Assembly: GCF_013114595.1 (NCBI RefSeq)
Contig: NZ_VTXE01000016.1
Span: 1-64,000, forward strand
Length of the DNA stretch: 64,000 bases
Reading direction: 5' to 3'
From: Vibrio sp. 99-8-1
GTDB lineage: Bacteria > Pseudomonadota > Gammaproteobacteria > Enterobacterales > Vibrionaceae
This document shows, in pieces, positions 53,427-62,690 of this stretch (positions are counted from its first letter, which is position 1; every line of letters starts with the position of its first letter). The notes under the pieces are model-generated. The model did no database searches and was not told where the DNA came from. It saw nothing but the letters and a program-made list of their open reading frames with translations. The position numbers and the translations under genes are program-made.

Positions 53427-55274
53427 TTATCGACCGTACGCTGTTTTAATCGCCTCTTCAAACTGTTGGCACATCGCTTTATCAGATTGTTGGTTATTGG
53501 CTAGAATCTTATTGCCATCGACAACTTGTATGCTTGCATTTAGTGGCGCGATTTCAGCACGGACTCTCGTTGCTGCTGAGGCTATTTTTTGCTGCTCTTG
53601 TTGCCAGACTTGATCCGCAGATAAATTACACTCATCGGCTAAGTAGCGGGCATTAAAGCCTTCACCTGTTAGCCTTTCTATGGTGGTGTTATGGTTAACT
53701 TTATTCCCTTCACGCCAATAGTGTTCCGCAAGTAGAGGGCCAATGTTAGGGTTGTCGGTTAGATAGCCAAACTCATTCATGAAGTGATGGCGGGTTTGAT
53801 ACACTGCCATATTGGCTAATAAGTAGCCTTGATAAGCACAAGCCGCTTCATCTGACAACAGATGTGGAATCGCCATTAATGGGCGAGGGCTGGTATCAAG
53901 ACCGAGAATATTCATCTCCATCTCTCTTGCGAGTGAAGTGACTTTTTCTGCGGTCAGTTGGTGATCTTCTAGCAAATAGAGTGCACGTTCGAAGTAGGGA
54001 ACAACCAGTATGCTTCGTTCTCCGTATGCTCTGAATGGTTGTCGAGCATCAATCATCGCTTTAATCACATGATCAGGAACGGCATTGCCGTCAGCGTCTT
54101 TTGCGTATTGCTTTAGCCAGTCTCCATCGCTCAGTAGGCTATCGCAAAACATGGATTGTGTTTCGGCATAGGCCATAGAGGTTGGTGCGAACTCTTGAGA
54201 GAAGCATGGCGCGTTCATCTTAACATTGGCAAAGTGAGCCGCATGACCTCCTTCGTGAAACAGTGTGTTTATGCCATCGTAGCCACTGCCAACCTGATCG
54301 GGCTTGGCATTGCTGGTAAAGTTAACTTTCGCTGCTACCCATTCTCCTTGTTGGTAGAAAGAGGGAGTCGGGCCGTGACAAAATCCGTTTGGATACTTAC
54401 CTTTTCTATCAAGTAGATCAAGAGTGAGCTCTGCTTGAGAGTAATTGATGTTAAGTCGACCAAAAGATTCTACCCAACGAGTCAGTGACTGAGAAAAGGG
54501 CACATATGGGTCGAGATCTCGCATAGCATCGCCAGAAAAAGAGTAAACAAAGTTATGCCCTTTGATGGCGTTATCGCCTTTCTGTTTTGCGAGGGTCGCA
54601 ATGCTGTCTAAATGATTACTTCGCGTCTGTTTTTCAAAATCATCCAATATAGAGAACAGTTGTTCTGTGGTCATCTGTTCGGTTTTTTCGATGGAGTAAT
54701 CAAAAAAGTTATTGTAGCCAAGGGAACGAGCAAATTGATTGCGTAGTGCCACTAACTGTAAAAAGCCGTTTTGTAATAGCCATTGCTCCAAATCTAATAG
54801 AGCTTGATGTGAAGAGCGTCGTACGGTTTCGTCGTCACTAGTGCGGATATTGGCAGCCATGACAGGAAGCGAGCCTTCGTAACTCTCACCTTGTGCATCA
54901 ACATAGCTCATTACGTGATTTTGCTTTTTGCTGAACAGATCGGCTTCAAATTGAATTAATTCTGCTTTGAGTTTTTTCGCCTGATCAGATTCGATGGCAT
55001 GTGCTTTAAAGGTCGCTAACCAACCTTTTAAACCAATTAGGGTAGCTCTATTTTCATCATTATCTGTTTGAGTGGAAAGCGTATCGATATGATGTTGGAT
55101 GGCGCTGATATTGCTTGCATCACTAAGAAAAGAGTTCCATTGCGTTTCTGCCTGCGTTGCTCCTTTCTGATCGTCACTTAGCCCCATATAGGTTTGCCAA
55201 AAGAATTGCTCTTTTTTGCCATGAAGATCTAAATAGTGCTGATTGAGGTCATTGAAGAATTGGGTTGCTGTCAT
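53427..55274 (-). CDS. M3-family oligoendopeptidase
   Basis: The 615-aa protein belongs to the M3 zinc peptidases. The zinc motif HEGGH is in GINTLFHEGGHAAHFANVKM, with the third ligand Glu in the helix downstream (FAPTSMAYAETQSMFCD). It is cytoplasmic and degrades short peptides. It is close to PepF/oligopeptidase-type members. It is a single gene bounded by hairpins. Confidence 0.92.
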   Translation of the reverse strand: MTATQFFNDLNQHYLDLHGKKEQFFWQTYMGLSDDQKGATQAETQWNSFLSDASNISAIQHHIDTLSTQTDNDENRATLIGLKGWLATFKAHAIESDQAKKLKAELIQFEADLFSKKQNHVMSYVDAQGESYEGSLPVMAANIRTSDDETVRRSSHQALLDLEQWLLQNGFLQLVALRNQFARSLGYNNFFDYSIEKTEQMTTEQLFSILDDFEKQTRSNHLDSIATLAKQKGDNAIKGHNFVYSFSGDAMRDLDPYVPFSQSLTRWVESFGRLNINYSQAELTLDLLDRKGKYPNGFCHGPTPSFYQQGEWVAAKVNFTSNAKPDQVGSGYDGINTLFHEGGHAAHFANVKMNAPCFSQEFAPTSMAYAETQSMFCDSLLSDGDWLKQYAKDADGNAVPDHVIKAMIDARQPFRAYGERSILVVPYFERALYLLEDHQLTAEKVTSLAREMEMNILGLDTSPRPLMAIPHLLSDEAACAYQGYLLANMAVYQTRHHFMNEFGYLTDNPNIGPLLAEHYWREGNKVNHNTTIERLTGEGFNARYLADECNLSADQVWQQEQQKIASAATRVRAEIAPLNASIQVVDGNKILANNQQSDKAMCQQFEEAIKTAYGR

Positions 55275-55389
55275 AGCTGATTTGCCTAACTAATTGAGAA
55301 TATAGATAGTTTATACTTAACTGCCGACAAAGGGGGAATTTTATTAGCTCTTGTGAATTTGTAAAACGATGACCGTAACCATGTTTGAT

Positions 55390-55420
55390 AAAAAAATAGC
55401 CAATCGATGGATTGGCTATT
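55390..55420 (-). terminator. Terminator of the psuK-psuG operon
   Basis: AATAGCCAATC and GATTGGCTATT form a perfect 11-bp stem with a GATG loop. An A-run on the plus strand gives a T-run on the minus strand, 24 bp after the psuG stop. Confidence 0.92.
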
Positions 55421-55443
55421 CTACTATTTTATTGAGCGTGTAA

Positions 55444-56358
55444 TTACTTGCAGTATTCTAGCGCTATTTGAGCACCTAAACGTGCGTTGTTTAATACCAA
55501 TTGAATATTGGAGTCTAGGCTGTTACCACCTGTTAGCTCGCACACTCTTGCTAGCAAAAATGGTGTCGACTCTTTACCGTAAATGCCTTGCTCATCTGCT
55601 TCTTTAAGAGCGGTTTCAATTGCATTAGTGATCACTTCTGGAGCCATAGCGTACTGCTCTGGAATTGGGTTGGCGATAACCGCACCACCATGAAGCTCGA
55701 GCTGCCATTTAGCTTTCAATGCAGCAGCAATCTCTTTTGCACTGTCTAAACGATAGTCAATGCTATGCTCACTTTCGCGAGTGTAGAAAGCTGGTAGAGA
55801 GTCAGTTTGATAACCGATAACTGGCACCCCTTGTGTTTCCAAGTACTCTCTCGTTAGTGCGAGATCTAGAATGGATTTAGCACCTGCACAAATTACCGCC
55901 ACATCTGTATTGGCTAACTCTTGTAGATCCGCTGAAATATCAAATGTCTCTTGCGCACCTCGGTGAACACCACCAATACCACCCGTTGCAAATACTTTAA
56001 TTCCGGCCATTGCTGCAAGTATCATGGTTGCGGCCACAGTGGTAGCCCCGTCTTTTTTGCCTGCAACGATAAATGGAATATCGCGACGGCTAACTTTAGT
56101 GACTTCCGTGCCGGCTTTACCAAGATGCGTAATTTGCTCTTCGTCCAATCCTACTTTTAGGCGACCTTCGATAATGGCGATAGTGGCAGGAACGGCACCA
56201 TTGTCACGGATGGTTTTCTCTACCAGTAACGCAGTTTCGACGTTACGAGGATATGGCATTCCATGGGAAATTATGGTCGACTCCAAAGCAACAACAGGTT
56301 GATTATTTGCTAACGCTTCTGCGACTTCAGGTTGAATATCTAGGTAGTTTTCTAACAT
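55444..56358 (-). CDS. psuG: Pseudouridine-5'-phosphate glycosidase
   Basis: The 304-aa protein is a full PsuG: QPVVALESTIISHGMPYPRN at the N-terminus, KDGATTVAATMILAAMAGIK and FATGGIGGVHRGAQETFDIS, and ALTREYLETQGVPVIGYQT (here LALTREYLE). It cleaves pseudouridine 5'-phosphate to ribose 5-phosphate and uracil. It overlaps psuK by 7 bp, so kinase and glycosidase are co-translated. Confidence 0.96.
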   Translation of the reverse strand: MLENYLDIQPEVAEALANNQPVVALESTIISHGMPYPRNVETALLVEKTIRDNGAVPATIAIIEGRLKVGLDEEQITHLGKAGTEVTKVSRRDIPFIVAGKKDGATTVAATMILAAMAGIKVFATGGIGGVHRGAQETFDISADLQELANTDVAVICAGAKSILDLALTREYLETQGVPVIGYQTDSLPAFYTRESEHSIDYRLDSAKEIAAALKAKWQLELHGGAVIANPIPEQYAMAPEVITNAIETALKEADEQGIYGKESTPFLLARVCELTGGNSLDSNIQLVLNNARLGAQIALEYCK

Positions 56359-57446
56359 GGGATGTTTTCCTCTAATAAACGCAGAACCGCTTGTTCTGAC
56401 ATAGTTGAATTTATGGTGTTATCGGCAATAAGAGCAAGTCGGGCTGCGCCTAGGGCAAAATCGACAGTGTGATCCCATGACCAATGACTGACATAACCGT
56501 GTGCTAAGCCTGCCATTAAGGCATCTCCAGCGCCGGTCACGTTGTTAACTTGTACTGCGGAAGCAGGAATAAACCGGCCTTCATTGTTGTGGCTAGAGTA
56601 TGCTCCTTCGCTTCCTAAACTGATTAGCAGTTGAGTAATACCTTTATTGTGAAGAATTTCAGCGACTTCTGGTAAATCACTCTTCTGTTTAATCTCTTTT
56701 CCTGCCAGTAATTCAGCTTCTAATTTGTTGGGTTTTAATGTGTGTATCTTGTTTAGAAAAGGCAGCAATTTAGATGCTTTTACTGATGAGACGGGGTCAA
56801 CCAATATTGGCTTATCACCATGAACATGGAACAGATATTCGAGTGCGTTTATGTTCAGGTTGGCATCAAGCACGATGGCTGTCGATCGGGAGATGACGCC
56901 ATCTCGCTGAGCCAGTTGAGCGGCGTTTAATGAGTCGATCAGCGCCATATCATTTAGCGCCAGTTGCATTTCACCGTCAGGACCATGAATAGATAAGTAG
57001 CTGCTAGAAGTTGCGCCAGTCACGGTTAAGCAGTGATCCACATTAACCCCTGCTTCACGGCAGGCTTTTTTCAACTGGTCGCCCCACAGGTCATCTCCCA
57101 TTGCACCCACAAAATGCACGGTACTTCCAAGTCGACTCAGATTTTCAGCGATGTTTCGGCCTACGCCGCCGGCACTACTGGTTAGTTTTCCGGGGTTTGA
57201 ATCGCCAGCAACGAGTGATGATTCTGCACGTCCGCAAAGGTCCATGTTGGCGCCGCCGATTACCATGGCATATTGGTCAGGTGCAATAATGTACCCTTTC
57301 CCTTGTATGACGCCTTTTCTGGTTAGGTTCATGATATGACCGGCTACCGCACTTCTACTACAGCCCATTTTATCGGCCAGATTTTGCTGTGGGATCATTG
57401 GATCTTGCCTTAGCAAGGCGAGTATTTGTTGTTCTTTTTCTGTCAT
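56352..57446 (-). CDS. psuK: Pseudouridine kinase with N-terminal HTH
   Basis: The 364-aa product (start ATG 57446, GGA 9 bases upstream; a TTG 21 bases further upstream is less likely) has an N-terminal winged HTH of about 50 residues (EKEQQILALLRQDPMIPQQN, LADKMGCSRSAVAGHIMNLT). A PfkB kinase domain follows (MVIGGANMDLCGRAESSLVA, SAGGVGRNIAENLSRLGS, VNNVTGAGDALMAGLAHGY). Adjacency to psuG identifies the substrate as pseudouridine. The HTH fusion, as in E. coli YeiI, suggests a kinase that also represses its own operon. Confidence 0.93.
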   Translation of the reverse strand: MTEKEQQILALLRQDPMIPQQNLADKMGCSRSAVAGHIMNLTRKGVIQGKGYIIAPDQYAMVIGGANMDLCGRAESSLVAGDSNPGKLTSSAGGVGRNIAENLSRLGSTVHFVGAMGDDLWGDQLKKACREAGVNVDHCLTVTGATSSSYLSIHGPDGEMQLALNDMALIDSLNAAQLAQRDGVISRSTAIVLDANLNINALEYLFHVHGDKPILVDPVSSVKASKLLPFLNKIHTLKPNKLEAELLAGKEIKQKSDLPEVAEILHNKGITQLLISLGSEGAYSSHNNEGRFIPASAVQVNNVTGAGDALMAGLAHGYVSHWSWDHTVDFALGAARLALIADNTINSTMSEQAVLRLLEENIPC

Positions 57447-57464
57447 AAACATATGTCCGCAAAC

Positions 57465-57478
57465 CAAACAATTGTTTG
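57465..57478. promoter_or_regulatory. Palindrome upstream of psuK
   Basis: CAAACAATTGTTTG is a perfect 14-bp palindrome 18 bp before the psuK start codon. It is a natural operator position for autoregulation by the HTH-kinase. The remainder of 57447-57777 (about 300 bp) has no gene. Confidence 0.55.
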
Positions 57479-57777
57479 TATATTAAATGGGATAATTGAT
57501 ATTGCACGTGGAAAACTGGAAATATTTGTCGTTTGTCACATTATTTTCTCGTGGAGAGGCTGGGTATTTATGCGGTCGTTGAAGGTATCCATATGCGAGG
57601 AACGTGTGAGCGGTAGGGGTTTCACCCACTGTGAAATAATATTTATTGATTTACAGCATATTATTGTTATCGTAACAGTGTAACCTTACTCGACTAGAGC
57701 TCGAGTTAAATCATATACGTAATACAATAATGTTGTTCTATTGCTGTAGATAATAATTTACTAATTTTGACGTTGTT

Positions 57778-59478
57778 TTGTTTGGTGGCTTGTTGGATAT
57801 TTCACAATCTAGTTTTGCGCATTTTATTAGCATGATTGATAGTGCTAATGAAGGGCTTTGGGTTAAAGACACGGCTGGAAAAGTGGTGTTTTATAATCAA
57901 AGTTTTTATAAACAATTTGCGTTTTCAACACATGAGGCTCAGTTATCCGACTGGGTTAAGCTAGTCCATCCCCTAGATAAAGATAAATTGACGTTAATCA
58001 CCGATATCAATAGCGATGAAAGAGTCGTCGATGAACGAATTGTTAATCAATATCGAGTGTTAAAAGAAGACGGCAGCTTTTGTTGGATTGAAGCCACTGG
58101 TGTGATTAAAAAAGAGGGTGGTGCTTCCTATATTGTTGGTAACCATCGTGATGTCACCCAGCAGAAAAAAATGGAATCGTACGTTAACAAACTCAGCTAT
58201 TACGATTCGGCAAGCGGCTTACCAAACCACCAAAAACTTCTCCAAGATATTGATGCTCTAGAGTGTAATTCAACACTTATTCATATTCATTTAGATAGAG
58301 TTAAATCCTATGTGAATCGCTATGGAGAGTCTATTGTTGAGGAAATCATAGATAGGCTGTTGCAATGCTTCTCACTGTTTGACCATTACCAAAGCACAGC
58401 ATACCGAAATAACAGTGATTCTTTTTCTATACTCATTACTAGCTTAGTTTCGGAGCAAGACCTTGCTCAAAGTTGTCAATCCTTCATCTCTCTATTTCAC
58501 TCCTTGTCAAACCAAACCAGCCAGCTTTATGTCGGGAAAGTTTACATAGGTGCTTATCAGCATTTATCGAAAAACAAAACCGCAAAAGAGGTGTACAACT
58601 GGGCATCTAAAACTTGTGAGTATGCGTTTAGGAATGAACCTGCTCGTTGGGCGATCTGTAATTCCACCAATAAAGAGAAAGTAGAACACTTTTTTTATAT
58701 TGAAAGCCAGCTTAAAAAGGCCATTGATCAGCAAGAGATATCTATTCGCTTGCAACCCATAGTATGTGCGAAGAGCAATCAACTTTTGAGTTTTGAAGCT
58801 TTGGCTCGTTGGGAAAAATCAGAGATGGGCGCCATTTATCCTGATGAATTCATTCCGGTAGCAGAAAGACAAGGTTTAATCTCACACCTTGGTGAAAGCG
58901 TATTAGAACAAGCGTGCCGATATATAAAAGAATATAACCATAAATGGAACAGTCAGGTACGGATAAATGTTAATGTTTCGGCTTTACAACTGTTAGACGG
59001 AGTCTTTCCTCGTAAAGCAAAACAGATAGTTCAACAAACCGGCGTTGATCCTAAAATGGTGGTTTTGGAGTTAACAGAGTCTGTTCTTATCGATAATCAA
59101 CATCAAATAAAGCCTCAAATGGAGCAGCTAAAAGCGATTGGCTTTAGTTTAGCGATGGATGATTTTGGGGCTGGTTACAGTTCCTTGACGAGCTTTTTTA
59201 AGCTTCCTTTTGATCAGGTTAAAATTGATAAAGAGTTAGCGAACGAAGTTATGCGCGCTAATGAACCTCTTCACTATATGAAGTTTATAACCAAAATTTG
59301 TGCGGATAAAAATGTCTCTATAACCGTGGAAGGGATCGAAACGGTTTCTATGCTTGAAAGTTTTAATCAAATGGATATTACCACTTTGCAAGGATATTTG
59401 ATGTCGAGCCCACTGTTGATGGAAGATGCATTTGAACTGAGTACCGACTTTGGAATTTGGTTAGCGGAGAACAAGTAG
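57778..59478 (+). CDS. PAS - degenerate GGDEF - EAL phosphodiesterase
   Basis: The 566-aa frame opens at a TTG with no clear binding site; the Met at 57832 could be the start. An N-terminal PAS (MIDSANEGLWVKDTAGKVVF, FCWIEATGVIKKE) is followed by a GGDEF domain whose catalytic motif reads NSDSF (RNNSDSFSILI), hence inactive. The EAL domain has the full set: FEALARW, NVSALQLL, ELTESVLI, MDDFGAGYSSL, VKIDKEL, VEGIET. It should degrade c-di-GMP and oppose the cyclase at 51928-53175. Confidence 0.93.
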   Translation: MFGGLLDISQSSFAHFISMIDSANEGLWVKDTAGKVVFYNQSFYKQFAFSTHEAQLSDWVKLVHPLDKDKLTLITDINSDERVVDERIVNQYRVLKEDGSFCWIEATGVIKKEGGASYIVGNHRDVTQQKKMESYVNKLSYYDSASGLPNHQKLLQDIDALECNSTLIHIHLDRVKSYVNRYGESIVEEIIDRLLQCFSLFDHYQSTAYRNNSDSFSILITSLVSEQDLAQSCQSFISLFHSLSNQTSQLYVGKVYIGAYQHLSKNKTAKEVYNWASKTCEYAFRNEPARWAICNSTNKEKVEHFFYIESQLKKAIDQQEISIRLQPIVCAKSNQLLSFEALARWEKSEMGAIYPDEFIPVAERQGLISHLGESVLEQACRYIKEYNHKWNSQVRINVNVSALQLLDGVFPRKAKQIVQQTGVDPKMVVLELTESVLIDNQHQIKPQMEQLKAIGFSLAMDDFGAGYSSLTSFFKLPFDQVKIDKELANEVMRANEPLHYMKFITKICADKNVSITVEGIETVSMLESFNQMDITTLQGYLMSSPLLMEDAFELSTDFGIWLAENK

Positions 59479-59510
59479 TTAATACCTTGCTCTGAAATGA
59501 GGGCATTGTC

Positions 59511-59545
59511 GCTGAACCAACACCTTGAGATTACCTGAGTATATT
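59511..59545. repeat. Half copy of an intergenic repeat
   Basis: GCTGAACCAACACCTTGAG and the following ATTACCTGAGTATATT match the right half of the element at 62571-62650 at 31 of 35 positions. It lies just upstream of the TauE-type gene and includes part of its leader. Confidence 0.6.
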
Positions 59546-59558
59546 AAAGGAAGCATGG

Positions 59559-60335
59559 ATGCTACTTGAATGGTCAATACTGTTTTTTGCCGGTTTTTTT
59601 GGTGGCATATTAAACTCACTTGCTGGTGGAGGAAGTTTTATTACCTTTCCGGCACTCATGTTGGTAGGCATTCCCCCCGTTCACGCTAATGCAACCAATA
59701 CGTTTGCATCTTGTGCAGGCTACCTTAGTGGTGCCTATGCCTTTCGTAAAGATATAGCGGATCATTCCTCCGATATTGTCCGAATTATTCTGCTGAGTTT
59801 TATCGGCGGTATAGCTGGAGCATGGCTGCTATTAAAAACCCCCGAATCCCTTTTTATGGAAGCCATTCCATGGTTACTGTTGTTTGCCACTCTGCTGTTT
59901 ATCTATGGTGGCAAACTAAGCCAATATTTTAATAGACTATCTTCTTCTTATCGCCATGCTTCTCTGCTGGCTACTCTGTCTCTTTCTGCATTTTTGGTTT
60001 TTGTTGCGCTGTATGGCGGATTTTTTAATGCCGGTTTGGGCATCATTTCATTGAGTTATTTAGCGCTGGCGGGCTATAGCAATATAAATGCGATGAACGG
60101 CATTAAATTGTTAATTTCCTCATGTGTCGCATTGGTGGCCATTGCTCTGTTTATTTGGGAAGGAGTTATTGAATGGCAGTCAGGTTTTTTGGTATTGCTT
60201 GGAACGCTATTAGGTGGCTTTGTCGCAGCGAAAGTATCACGAAATCTATCTCAGAAACTGGTTCGTAATTTTGTTAGTCTCGCCAGTATCAGTATTACCC
60301 TTTACTTTTTTTATGATGTTTATTGGGTGTTTTAA
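59559..60335 (+). CDS. TauE/SafE-family permease
   Basis: The 258-aa protein has about eight TM helices. The family motif NSLAGGGSFITFPALMLVGI then PPVHANATNTFASCAGYLSG is intact and a second repeat begins in the middle. These permeases move sulfite, sulfonates or other organic anions. The start ATG 59559 follows AAGGAAGC. No neighbour identifies the substrate. Confidence 0.92.
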   Translation: MLLEWSILFFAGFFGGILNSLAGGGSFITFPALMLVGIPPVHANATNTFASCAGYLSGAYAFRKDIADHSSDIVRIILLSFIGGIAGAWLLLKTPESLFMEAIPWLLLFATLLFIYGGKLSQYFNRLSSSYRHASLLATLSLSAFLVFVALYGGFFNAGLGIISLSYLALAGYSNINAMNGIKLLISSCVALVAIALFIWEGVIEWQSGFLVLLGTLLGGFVAAKVSRNLSQKLVRNFVSLASISITLYFFYDVYWVF

Positions 60336-60359
60336 TTAAGTGAGGCTGCCCCACTTAAT
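60335..60359. terminator. Hairpin after the TauE-type gene
   Basis: ATTAAGTG and CACTTAAT form a perfect 8-bp stem directly after the stop codon. There is no T-run, so termination is weakly supported. Confidence 0.45.
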
Positions 60360-60404
60360 GAAAACACTAGGTCATATTCTACTACTCTTATGACATGACT
60401 CAGG

Positions 60405-60557
60405 CTAGGAGCGTAAGCTATTACCGAACAAGAGTGACATCGCAATCGATGCGCCTATGGCGAGCAAGATGTTGGTCATGCTAAATCCCCAAATGGCAAC
60501 GCAGATAGCGACTGTAACAATTGACCAGAGTAATGTTTCGAATATCCAAGTTCCCAT
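60405..60557 (-). CDS. Small membrane protein, 50 aa, unknown function
   Basis: The 50-aa ORF starts at ATG 60557 after TGGGAAACATT. It is almost entirely hydrophobic (MGTWIFETLLWSIVTVAICV, AIWGFSMTNILLAIGASIAM), consistent with two TM helices and a short tail SLLFGNSLRS. No family is recognised. The hydrophobic pattern, the binding site and the isolated position make it a credible small gene. Confidence 0.65.
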   Translation of the reverse strand: MGTWIFETLLWSIVTVAICVAIWGFSMTNILLAIGASIAMSLLFGNSLRS

Positions 60558-61188
60558 AATGTTTCCCACAATGTTGAATGAATGACTTATTTAATCTCAA
60601 TTCGGAATAAAAAAGTTAAAACTCCATATTTAATAATAAGTTAAGCTTTAACTAGGCGCAGTGCTGATATTTTAGATGAATGACAAGGCAAAATTATAAG
60701 TGATAATCTTTCTATCACGTTGATTTTGACGAAGTCAGACGCTGTAAGAGCAGTACTGAGCGGCTTAAATTATCCCGAACTGAGGTTATTTACTTATGTC
60801 ATTTCTAAGTGAAAGGTTGAGAACGGCACCTAGAGATGACTTAGGTATAGTAATTATCTAATGGTTAATTTTAGGTTATCTAACGACAGCGACCGACATC
60901 TTGTTCTAACAGACGCTTTCTGTTCAATGGTTAAGCAGATTGAATGGGCTTATTACTAGAAGTATAAACTAACAATTCATGCGTTATTAAAATGTTTTGC
61001 AAATGTTAATTATCGTGGTGTTTTAATCTGCAAATGTTATCTAATGCTAATATATGTCACTGAAAAATACGCACAAAAGATAAATTTATTAATAGAATTC
61101 ATTTACACCAATAGGGTTTTATGCTGTTATTCAGTGTCAATGGAAATTGACACAACTTTTTTACAATAATAATTTTAGAGATTTTGCA
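60558..61188. other. Long intergenic region upstream of the symporter gene
   Basis: About 630 bp, AT-rich, with no supported ORF on either strand. AATGTTTTGCAAATGTTAA and the later TCTGCAAATGTTATC share the 10-base core GCAAATGTTA near 61009-61040, a possible tandem binding site. No riboswitch was recognised. The length suggests elaborate control of the downstream gene. Confidence 0.35.
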
Positions 61189-62469
61189 ATGGATAACAAA
61201 AACACAACTGCGCAGAACACAGGTGGCGCTTGGTCTCGACTTGAACTTTGGAAAAAAATCCTGGTAGGGATGATTCTGGGTGTGATTGTCGGTACCGTGA
61301 TGGGGCCTGATGCTGAAGTGCTTAAGCCTATTGGTACACTATTTATTAACGCGATCAAAATGCTGATTGTTCCTTTGGTATTCTGTTCACTGATTGTTGG
61401 TATAACATCAATGAAAGATACTCAGAAAATGGGAAGAATTGGTGCAAAAGCAGTGATTTTCTACCTTGGAACAACCGCCGTCGCTATTACTATTGGATTA
61501 GTGCTAGCAGCAGTATTGACTCCAGGTGCAGGACTGAACATGGTGGCATCGAATCCTGAGGCAGCAGGAAAAGAAGCACCAGCATTGGTTCAAACACTGT
61601 TGAACATGGTTCCTAAAAATCCAGTTGGTGCTTTAGCCGCTGGTAATATTCTTCAGATTATCGTCTTTGCAATTGGTCTTGGCATCTCTCTTGTTTTAGT
61701 AGGAGATAAGGCTGAGCCTGCAATTAAGGTGTTTGAAAGCCTAGCTGAAGCTATGTATAAACTGACCGAGCTTGTGATGAAGCTGGCTCCGTTTGGTGTG
61801 TTCGGCTTAATGGCATGGGTTGCCGGCAAATACGGCCTAGATGTTTTATTGCCACTGATTAAAGTTGTTGCCGTGGTTTACTTAGGTGCCCTGATTCATG
61901 TATTGATATTCTACAGCGGTGTGATTCGCACACTAGGTGGATTAAGCCCTGTTCGATACCTCAAAGGATTAGCAAACCCAGCCGCTGTGGCGTTTACTAC
62001 GACCAGTAGTTCAGGTACGTTGCCTGCGACAATCAAAGCTGCGCGTCAAGAGCTAGGTGTATCGAAAAGTGTTTCTAGCTTTGTATTGCCACTTGGAGCG
62101 ACCATTAATATGGATGGCACCGCCTTGTATCAAGGTGTGTGTGCGCTGTTTATTGCTCAAGCCTTTGGCATTGATTTAGCAACGTCGGATTATGTCACTA
62201 TTATCCTTACTGCGACGTTGGCGTCTGTGGGTACTGCGGGTGTTCCGGGAGCAGGTCTAATCATGCTTTCATTAGTACTGACTACCGTTGGCCTACCTAT
62301 TGAAGGTTTGGCTATTGTTGCAGGTATTGACCGAGTTCTGGATATGGCACGCACAACCGTGAACGTATGTGGAGATATGATGGTTTCTGTTATGGTAGCG
62401 AAAAGTGAAGGTGAGTTAGATACGTCTGTCTATAATGCTGACACTAATGCTGAAGTAGAAACAGCATAA
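61189..62469 (+). CDS. Dicarboxylate/amino acid:cation symporter (DAACS, GltP-like)
   Basis: The 426-aa product starts at ATG 61189 (AGAG 8 bases upstream); a TTG at 61147 is less likely. It has the family signatures TTTSSSGTLPATIKAARQEL (serine-rich re-entrant loop) and GATINMDGTALYQGVCALF. The domain layout is eight TMs plus two hairpin loops. It imports glutamate/aspartate or C4-dicarboxylates with protons or sodium. It is monocistronic with its own terminator. Confidence 0.93.
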   Translation: MDNKNTTAQNTGGAWSRLELWKKILVGMILGVIVGTVMGPDAEVLKPIGTLFINAIKMLIVPLVFCSLIVGITSMKDTQKMGRIGAKAVIFYLGTTAVAITIGLVLAAVLTPGAGLNMVASNPEAAGKEAPALVQTLLNMVPKNPVGALAAGNILQIIVFAIGLGISLVLVGDKAEPAIKVFESLAEAMYKLTELVMKLAPFGVFGLMAWVAGKYGLDVLLPLIKVVAVVYLGALIHVLIFYSGVIRTLGGLSPVRYLKGLANPAAVAFTTTSSSGTLPATIKAARQELGVSKSVSSFVLPLGATINMDGTALYQGVCALFIAQAFGIDLATSDYVTIILTATLASVGTAGVPGAGLIMLSLVLTTVGLPIEGLAIVAGIDRVLDMARTTVNVCGDMMVSVMVAKSEGELDTSVYNADTNAEVETA

Positions 62470-62486
62470 TACTCTAACTTATTATG

Positions 62487-62520
62487 AAATCCACTGCTTA
62501 TATAGCGGTGGATTTTTTTT
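62487..62520 (+). terminator. Terminator of the symporter gene
   Basis: AAATCCACTGC and GCGGTGGATTT (one wobble) form an 11-bp stem with a 7-nt loop, followed by T-runs, 18 bp after the stop. Confidence 0.92.
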
Positions 62521-62570
62521 ATCTGTAATAACTCGACGAATAGTAAAAAGTCTTTAAACTAAGAGATTTA

Positions 62571-62650
62571 CACTCAAGTGACCTCAAGATGCGCTCCCAA
62601 GGGGCGAGTTTTATTGGCTGAACAAGCTCCTTGAGATTACTTGAGTATAT
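62571..62650. repeat. Palindromic intergenic repeat
   Basis: CACTCAAGTGACCTCAAGATG (62571-62591) is an inverted copy of CCTTGAGATTACTTGAGTATA on the right (about 62629-62649). The middle is GC-rich (GCTCCCAAGGGGCGAGT). The right half also occurs at 59511-59545, so it is a dispersed repeat with possible stem-loop RNA. Confidence 0.6.
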
Positions 62651-62690
62651 TGTTAAAACAACATAAGCAGACAGTGCAGTGGTTGATCTC

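Noticed and set aside
60900-61188. Riboswitch or attenuator upstream of the symporter gene
   Set aside because: No known aptamer motif or terminator/antiterminator pair was found; only a repeated 10-base core, GCAAATGTTA, is noted.
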